From contig NZ_JAAFZA010000092.1 in the NCBI RefSeq assembly GCF_015356865.1, positions 1-37,569 on the forward strand: 37,569 nucleotides of DNA. The letters are read 5' to 3'. The notes beneath the pieces are model-generated. The model saw only the letters and a program-made list of their open reading frames with translations, did no database searches and was not told the origin of the DNA. Below are positions 32,864 through 37,569 of this stretch, piece after piece. Each line of letters begins with the position of its first letter. The first letter of the stretch is position 1. The position numbers and the translations under genes were made by a program. This DNA is from Catenulispora pinisilvae. GTDB taxonomy: Bacteria > Actinomycetota > Actinomycetes > Streptomycetales > Catenulisporaceae.

Positions 32864-34048
32864 ATGGCGATGATCGGGCTGGTGCCGGGCAGCACCGGGC
32901 TTGGCAGCAGTAGGCTCGGCGGCTCACAGCTGGGCATGGCCGCGGCGGGACTGGCGCGCGCCGGCCGCCCGGCCAGGGTCACCGAGGCGCTGTACTGTCC
33001 GCCGGCAGTGCGTGATGATCCAGCGCTGGCGGCGGCGGTACAGGAGCGCCTGGACGACTGGGCGTCCGGGGTCGGTCTGGCCCCGGGTCCGGCCGCCGGG
33101 CTCGGGCGGCTGGTGGTGCTGGCACATCCGGACACCGACGACGTCGGGCGGTTGACGGTCGCGGCCCGGCTGTTGGCGGTCGGGCGGCTGCTGGCCGGCG
33201 GCGCGATGGGCGCCGACGTCGGGGAGCTGGTGCAGCGCGCGCCGGAGCCCGGCACCGCCGCCACAGCGACAGACGCAGGCACAGGAACGGGGGCTGGGGC
33301 AGCGGCATCCGCATTCGCATCGGTGTCGACAGCGGCTGCGGCTGCGGCTGCCGTAGCCAAGACCGAGGCCAGCTCCGAGACCGCCCAGGCAGCCGGTCCC
33401 GGAACCACGGCCACGGTGTTCGCGCTCGCACAAGCCCTGGACCAGGCCATCGCCGAGGTCTACGACGGCTGCTCCCTGCCCGATGCCGCACTCCCGGCGG
33501 AAGCCGACCCGGCGCGCGCCGGCATCGCGAACCCGGCGCTGCTCTCGGCGATGGCCGGTCTCAGCGCCCTGCCGGCCTCGCCGTACCAGGTGGAGCGGGT
33601 ACGCCGCGAATGCCAGGCGTTGTCCTCGGCGGCGCCGGGCCGCGGCGGGGCCCGCCCCCCGTGGGAGTACCTGTCCCTAGGGCACGTCAACGCCTACAGC
33701 CCGGCCCTGGCCGCGTTGGACGCGGTCGACGGGTACGAACTGTCGCCGTCGGCGTCGGCCGATCCGGAGCTGCGGCGCGCGCAGCGGCTGGCGGCGTTCG
33801 CCGCGGCGCTGCTGCACGACATCGCCGACCCGGCGCCGTCCGGCCTGACCGCGGCCATCGCCGACACCGACGGTCTGGGCCCGGGTGCCGCGGGCCGCCG
33901 CGCCGCCGAGATCCACGACGAGGCGATGCGGGCGTTCCAGCACCACGCCACCCACCTGGCCGCCTCCGCCGATCCGGCGACCCGCCGCTATCTGGGCGGG
34001 CTGTGGACGTGGCTGGGCGGGCACCGCACCTGGCACGCCGTGTCCTGA
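32864..34048 (+). CDS. Degenerate 2-MIB synthase homologue without metal-binding motifs
   Basis: 394 aa. Clearly related to 2-methylisoborneol synthase: ALYCPPAVRDDPAL at 42-55, GRLVVLAHPDTDD at 81-93, PPWEYLSLGHVNAY at 265-278, LDAVDGYEL at 285-293 and LWTWLGGHRTWH at the end. Yet both Mg-binding sites are lost: where the DDxxxxD motif should be it reads VGRLLAGGAM (106-115), and the NSE triad position is LHDIADPAPSG (317-327). Residues 127-182 are low-complexity Ala/Thr/Gly. Near the N-terminus PGSTGLGSSR (8-17) resembles the encapsulin-targeting motif of Streptomyces 2-MIB synthases. I infer a non-catalytic scaffold or targeting partner of the active synthase, not a random pseudogene: the frame is intact and the ribosome binding site (GAGGGG) is good. 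Confidence 0.88.
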   Translation: MAMIGLVPGSTGLGSSRLGGSQLGMAAAGLARAGRPARVTEALYCPPAVRDDPALAAAVQERLDDWASGVGLAPGPAAGLGRLVVLAHPDTDDVGRLTVAARLLAVGRLLAGGAMGADVGELVQRAPEPGTAATATDAGTGTGAGAAASAFASVSTAAAAAAAVAKTEASSETAQAAGPGTTATVFALAQALDQAIAEVYDGCSLPDAALPAEADPARAGIANPALLSAMAGLSALPASPYQVERVRRECQALSSAAPGRGGARPPWEYLSLGHVNAYSPALAALDAVDGYELSPSASADPELRRAQRLAAFAAALLHDIADPAPSGLTAAIADTDGLGPGAAGRRAAEIHDEAMRAFQHHATHLAASADPATRRYLGGLWTWLGGHRTWHAVS

Positions 34049-34116
34049 TTCTGATCCTGATCTTTCCCGAAGACGCAGCCTGTCCTCGCAGTACCTTTAC
34101 GAAGGGTGGTTTCGCC

Positions 34117-34965
34117 ATGGGTTCGCAGTCCGCTGTGACCAGCCGCTATCAGGAGTCTGTCGCCGACTATTGGGACCGGGAGAAGAACCCGGTGAACATC
34201 CGCTTAGGCGAGGTGGACGGGATCTACCACCACCACTACGGGATCGGGGACGTCGACTGGTCGGTGTTGGAGGCGCCGGCCGACGACCGGGAGGCTCGGA
34301 TGATCGCCGAGATGCACCGGTTGGAGACGGCGCAGGCGGATTTCCTGCTGGACCAGCTGGGTCCGGTCAGTGCCGAGCAGCGGCTGCTGGACGCCGGCTC
34401 TGGCCGGGGCGGCACGTCGTTGATGGCCTCGTTGCGGTTCGGGTGCCGGGTGGACGGGTTGTCGATCTCCGGCAAGCAGGTGGACTTCGCCAACAGCCGG
34501 GCCGAGCAGATGGGCATGGGCGGGAAGGTGAACTACCACCTGCGGAACATGCTGAGCAACGGGTTCGCCGACGGCACATTCCAGGCGATCTGGAACAACG
34601 AGTCCACGATGTATGTGGACTTGCAGACGCTGTTCGGCGAGCATGCCCGCTCCTTGGCGCCGGGCGGCCGGTACGTCACCATCACCGGCTGCTTCAACGA
34701 CGCCTACGGGGCGTTGCCGTCGCGGTCGGTGAGCCAGATCAACGCGCACTACATCTGTGACATCCATCCGCGCTCGGCGTACTTCGCGGCGATGGTGGCG
34801 AACGGGCTGGTGCCGATCTCGGTGGTGGATCTGACGGCGGCGACGATTCCGTACTGGGAGCTGCGTGCGAAGTCGAACGTGACCACCGGGATCGAGGAGG
34901 CGTTCTTGACCGCGTACAAGGAGGGCAGCTTCCACTACCTCATGATCGCCGCCGACAAGGTCTGA
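34117..34965 (+). CDS. Geranyl diphosphate 2-C-methyltransferase
   Basis: 282 aa from ATG 34117, with GAAGGGTGG upstream. Adds the C2 methyl to geranyl diphosphate with SAM, giving 2-methyl-GPP for 2-methylisoborneol. Features: WDREKNPVNIRLGEVDGIYHHHYGIG at the start in parts, typical of this group; SAM motif I LLDAGSGRGG (90-99); WNNESTMYVDL and INAHYICDIHPRS, which fit the GPP methyltransferase family. Lies between the two synthase-like genes in the same operon. The frame extended to 33610 is not coding. Confidence 0.94.
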   Translation: MGSQSAVTSRYQESVADYWDREKNPVNIRLGEVDGIYHHHYGIGDVDWSVLEAPADDREARMIAEMHRLETAQADFLLDQLGPVSAEQRLLDAGSGRGGTSLMASLRFGCRVDGLSISGKQVDFANSRAEQMGMGGKVNYHLRNMLSNGFADGTFQAIWNNESTMYVDLQTLFGEHARSLAPGGRYVTITGCFNDAYGALPSRSVSQINAHYICDIHPRSAYFAAMVANGLVPISVVDLTAATIPYWELRAKSNVTTGIEEAFLTAYKEGSFHYLMIAADKV

Positions 34966-35020
34966 GGGACGGCAAAGGTCTGAAGGCCCGGCAAGAGGCC
35001 TAAGGGCCGAGGAGGCCTGA
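34957..35020 (+). repeat. Imperfect repeats of the stop region after GPP methyltransferase
   Basis: AAGGTCTGA, the last codons of the methyltransferase, recurs at 34975-34983 with similar flanks, followed by AGAGGCCTAAGGG and GAGGCCTGAGG variants. The second TGA is in frame (18 nt later). Confidence 0.6.
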
Positions 35021-35100
35021 GGCGCCGGGAGGGCCGTCAGGCAACGCATACCCGGCGGCCGTCGCACCCGGCGGCCGCCATCGTTGAAGGACGCGGGGAG

Positions 35101-36282
35101 ATGAGCATGACCCTGACCGCCGACGCTCCGAGTTCCGCGGCGCTGCTGCCGGGCCTGGCCGCGCTGTCCGGGCCGCCGCCGGCGCGGCCGCCGTGGGAGG
35201 CCGGGCCCGAGGCCGCATCCGGGCACTGGCACAGCGCCGATGTGGATCCGGGCCCGGAGACGCCGCTGCGCCCGCCGCAGCACCCCGAGCGGCTGACGCC
35301 GGCGCCGATCCCGCTGCGGCCCTGGGGTGACGGCTCCCACTCCCCCCTGTACTGCCCGGCCCCGTCGCGGCTGGACGAGGCGTTGGCCACCGAGGTCAAC
35401 GACCGGCTGGTGGCCTGGGCCGAGCGGATCGGGCTGCACGCCGGGCATCTGGAGGAGTTCGCCAAGACCGGGTTCGGCCGGCTGATCACCCTGGCCCATC
35501 CCGAGTGCGACGACCCGGATCTGCTGCTGGTGTCGGCGCAGATGAACGCGGCCTGGTGGGCCTCGGACGACTACTACGCCGACGAGACCGACTTGGGCGC
35601 CGTCGCCGAGGCGCTGCCGGGGCGGCTGGTGATGGTGTCCTCGGCGATGGACCCGCCGCCGCCGGCCGGTGAGTTCAGCGGGCCGCTGGCCGAGGCGGTG
35701 GTGTCCGATGCGGTGCTGGTGTCGCTGCGCTCGGCGCTGGCGCACGTCACCCGGCACGCCTCGGCGGCGCAGGTGATGCGGGTCCGGCACACCACACACC
35801 AGATGTATGTGTCGTGGAACGCCTACAACGCCTGGCGGCACGCCGGTATCACCCCGGAGGCGTGGCGGTATCTGGCGGCGCGCCAGCATGACAGCTTCTA
35901 CACCTCGATGATCCTCATCGATGTCGTCGGCGGGTATGAGCTGCCCTCGGAGTTGTTCGCCGACCCGCTGTTCCACCGGGCCCTGATGCAGGCCGGTACC
36001 GCCTCGGTGCTGGTGAACGATCTGGCCTCGGCGGCGCGCGAGGCCGGGGAGGACCCGGACTGCAACCTGGTGCTGCTGCTGGCTGCTGAGCGGGAGTGTT
36101 CGATCGACGAGGCCACCGAGGAGGTGGTGGCGCTGCACAACGACATCGTGCGCGGGTTCGAACAGACGCGGTCGGCGTTGGCGGCGGTGCCCTCGCCGGA
36201 GTTGCAGCGGTTCGTGCTGGGGGCTCGGGCGTGGATGGGCGGGTGTCTGGAGTGGCACGACAGCTCGTCGCGGTACAAGTGA
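35101..36282 (+). CDS. 2-Methylisoborneol synthase (class I terpene cyclase)
   Basis: 393 aa; ATG 35101 (or 35107) follows GAAGGACG. Converts 2-methyl-GPP to the earthy odorant 2-methylisoborneol. Both metal sites are intact: DDYYADE at 156-162 and the NSE triad NDLASAARE at 306-314. Family landmarks LYCPAPSRLDE, WRYLAARQHDSFYTSMILIDVVGGYEL in parts and AWMGGCLEWH are present. The first 80 residues are Pro/Ala-rich and disordered, as in encapsulated synthases, but do not contain a GLGS/T-type targeting motif, unlike the degenerate paralogue upstream. Last gene of the operon; its final codons are repeated after the stop. Confidence 0.94.
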   Translation: MSMTLTADAPSSAALLPGLAALSGPPPARPPWEAGPEAASGHWHSADVDPGPETPLRPPQHPERLTPAPIPLRPWGDGSHSPLYCPAPSRLDEALATEVNDRLVAWAERIGLHAGHLEEFAKTGFGRLITLAHPECDDPDLLLVSAQMNAAWWASDDYYADETDLGAVAEALPGRLVMVSSAMDPPPPAGEFSGPLAEAVVSDAVLVSLRSALAHVTRHASAAQVMRVRHTTHQMYVSWNAYNAWRHAGITPEAWRYLAARQHDSFYTSMILIDVVGGYELPSELFADPLFHRALMQAGTASVLVNDLASAAREAGEDPDCNLVLLLAAERECSIDEATEEVVALHNDIVRGFEQTRSALAAVPSPELQRFVLGARAWMGGCLEWHDSSSRYK

Positions 36283-36327
36283 CGGCGGTGTAGGTAGGGG
36301 CGGTACAAGTAGCGGCGTCACAAGTAA
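36271..36327 (+). repeat. Stop-codon repeats after 2-MIB synthase
   Basis: CGGTACAAGT, the last codons of the synthase, occurs at 36271-36280 and again at 36301-36310; a third ACAAGTAA lies at 36320-36327. The three copies place TGA, TAG and TAA in the same frame at 36280, 36310 and 36325. Confidence 0.75.
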
Positions 36328-36366
36328 CCGGTTTGGGGCCCGGCGCGCGCCGTTTAGGCTCGGCGC

Positions 36367-36882
36367 ATGAGCGACGACGAGGGTGCGGTGCGGCTGGCGA
36401 CAGCTGAGGAGCTGGCGGCTCTGCCGGCGCTGGAGCTGGCCGCCGACGCGCAGTTGGTGGCGTATCTGGGCGGCGCGTCGTTGCCGCCGCTGCCGGAGGC
36501 CGCGCAGGCGGTGGCCTCACTCGCCGAGGCCGCGGCGGTGTTGGTGGCGGGCACTCCGCCGGTGGGGTTCGCCCGGATCGACGTGATCGACGGCAACGCG
36601 CATCTGGAGCAGCTGTCGGTGCTGCCGTCGGCGACACGGCGCGGGATCGGGACGGCGTTGGTGCGGGCGTGCTGCGACTGGGCGGCGCGGAACGGCTTCG
36701 GCGCGGTGACGTTGATGACGTTCGCGCACGTACCGTTCAACGCGCCGTTCTATGCCCGGCTCGGCTTCCAGGCCCTTGATGACGCGCAGCTCAGTGCGCC
36801 GTTGGCGGCGATTCGGCGGCACGAGGCGGACCTGGGGCTGGATGCTTTGGGCCCGCGGGTCGCTATGCGGCGGACACTGTGA
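36367..36882 (+). CDS. GNAT family N-acetyltransferase
   Basis: 171 aa. Acetyl-CoA-binding signature LEQLSVLPSATRRGIGTALV, with the RRGIG loop, preceded by the substrate strand FARIDVIDGNA and followed by FNAPFYARLGFQ, typical of GNAT. The first 50 residues are Ala/Leu-rich. ATG 36367 has no clear ribosome binding site. Acceptor unknown; the end is 8 bp from the convergent DUF6939 gene's stop. Confidence 0.9.
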   Translation: MSDDEGAVRLATAEELAALPALELAADAQLVAYLGGASLPPLPEAAQAVASLAEAAAVLVAGTPPVGFARIDVIDGNAHLEQLSVLPSATRRGIGTALVRACCDWAARNGFGAVTLMTFAHVPFNAPFYARLGFQALDDAQLSAPLAAIRRHEADLGLDALGPRVAMRRTL

Positions 36883-36889
36883 CCGGACG

Positions 36890-37468
36890 CTACGACACTG
36901 GCGATTGCTGCGCCGACGGTTGTTCGGCGGGCCAGCGATCCTCGACGTAGAGCTGGATCAGGGCCGCGTGGGACAGGGCGCTGCCGGTGTCGGTGACGTC
37001 GCCGTTGACCATGTAGTCCAGCAGCACGACATCGCCCTCGGCGGCCCGCAGCTCGGCGACCAGGTCCGCGACTTTGTTCTCCAGCACCCAGCGGTAGGCG
37101 GGCAGGAAGATGCGGCGCCGGGCCAGCTCGTAGGGCAGCAGCCGGTCGCCGTCCAGACCGGCGCGGTGGCCGAGTACGGGCCCGTATTTGCGGACGGTGC
37201 GTTTCAGGCCGGTCATGGAGATGATGTCGAGTTTGCGCCGGTCGACGTCGTGGTCCTGGAACACCTTCAGCGCCTGCCAGATCCCTTCCACGCTCTGTGC
37301 GGTCGCGGCGCCGCTGAGCGGGACGGGGATCTGGCCGTGCGGGTAGAACGGGCTCATCCGCACCCACGGCTGCGGGCCTTTGGACGTGACGTCGATGATG
37401 CGCGCGCCGGGGAACGCCGCCGACAGGGAAGCTGCGGAGCGGCGGCGGCTGGCTACGTGGATCGGCAT
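36890..37468 (-). CDS. DUF6939 family protein
   Basis: 192 aa from ATG 37468. The N-terminus IHVASRRRSAASLSAAFPGARIIDVTSKGPQPWVRMSPFYPHG, in pieces, and WQALKVF, LKRTVRKYGPVLGHRAG, AYRWVLENKVADLV and VLLDYMVNGDV match an actinobacterial family I recall as DUF6939. Soluble, no known catalytic motif. Function unknown. Upstream of its start (37469-37569) there is only a C/T-rich non-coding end of the window. Confidence 0.85.
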   Translation of the reverse strand: MPIHVASRRRSAASLSAAFPGARIIDVTSKGPQPWVRMSPFYPHGQIPVPLSGAATAQSVEGIWQALKVFQDHDVDRRKLDIISMTGLKRTVRKYGPVLGHRAGLDGDRLLPYELARRRIFLPAYRWVLENKVADLVAELRAAEGDVVLLDYMVNGDVTDTGSALSHAALIQLYVEDRWPAEQPSAQQSPVS

Positions 37469-37569
37469 TGGCCCAGCCTCGCCGACAGCACTGACAAACT
37501 CACCTGCCCGGCAATACCGTCCCCCTGCTATACCAGCCCTGCTCTACTCCCCCCGCTCTACCTCTCTCC

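Noticed and set aside
34204-36321. 705-codon minus open frame opposite the methyltransferase and 2-MIB synthase
   Set aside because: It is the antisense shadow of two well-supported genes in high-GC DNA; the translation is His/Arg/Pro-rich with no domain or ribosome binding site.

Overview
The window is high-GC DNA with GTG/ATG starts preceded by purine-rich ribosome binding sites and strong G/C third-position bias. It looks like chromosome of a filamentous actinomycete (Streptomyces/Catenulispora-like), inferred from gene families such as EshA-type encapsulin with 2-methylisoborneol genes, XRE-membrane proteins, DUF6186, DUF6939, DUF2716 and PadR-DUF1048. No rRNA, tRNA, CRISPR array or complete insertion sequence was recognised.

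Layout. 1-3.2 kb: start of a secreted protein (minus), a membrane-anchored HTH protein, an AhpD-like protein and a VOC protein. 3.2-5.9 kb (minus): a small permease-like protein, tryptophanyl-tRNA synthetase with a ribosome-mediated attenuator in its leader, and a GNAT acetyltransferase. 6.2-10.8 kb: a GGDEF-EAL c-di-GMP enzyme, two coupled small membrane proteins (minus), an NRDE/TANGO2-like protein and a methyltransferase. 10.9-17 kb: metabolic genes with divergent regulators: class III CoA-transferase; old yellow enzyme/MerR; a Tat-type polysaccharide deacetylase lipoprotein; TetR/acyl-CoA dehydrogenase. 17-22.7 kb: a tyrosine recombinase, a hypothetical, PadR with two DUF1048 genes, an AsnC/Lrp remnant, SDR/LysR and DUF2716.

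22.7-27.8 kb is an accessory island: sparse genes, several hundred bases of non-coding or decayed DNA, a small membrane protein, and a two-gene operon encoding a winged-helix-like protein and a protein with a PD-(D/E)xK-like nuclease motif. Seven copies of a 20-bp motif (TTCTCA-N5-TC-N3-TCC) lie in two clusters that bracket this island. I did not recognise this arrangement.

27.8-31 kb: HIT protein, MFS exporter/MarR pair, and a secreted peptidoglycan-binding protein. 31.2-36.3 kb is the most striking locus: a 2-methylisoborneol (earthy odorant) operon. Its order is Family 2B encapsulin shell with a cyclic-nucleotide-binding-like domain, a terpene synthase homologue that has lost both metal-binding motifs but carries an encapsulin-targeting-like peptide, GPP 2-methyltransferase, and a second, catalytically intact 2-MIB synthase lacking that peptide. 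This suggests that targeting and catalysis are divided between two paralogues. The window closes with a GNAT acetyltransferase and a DUF6939 protein.
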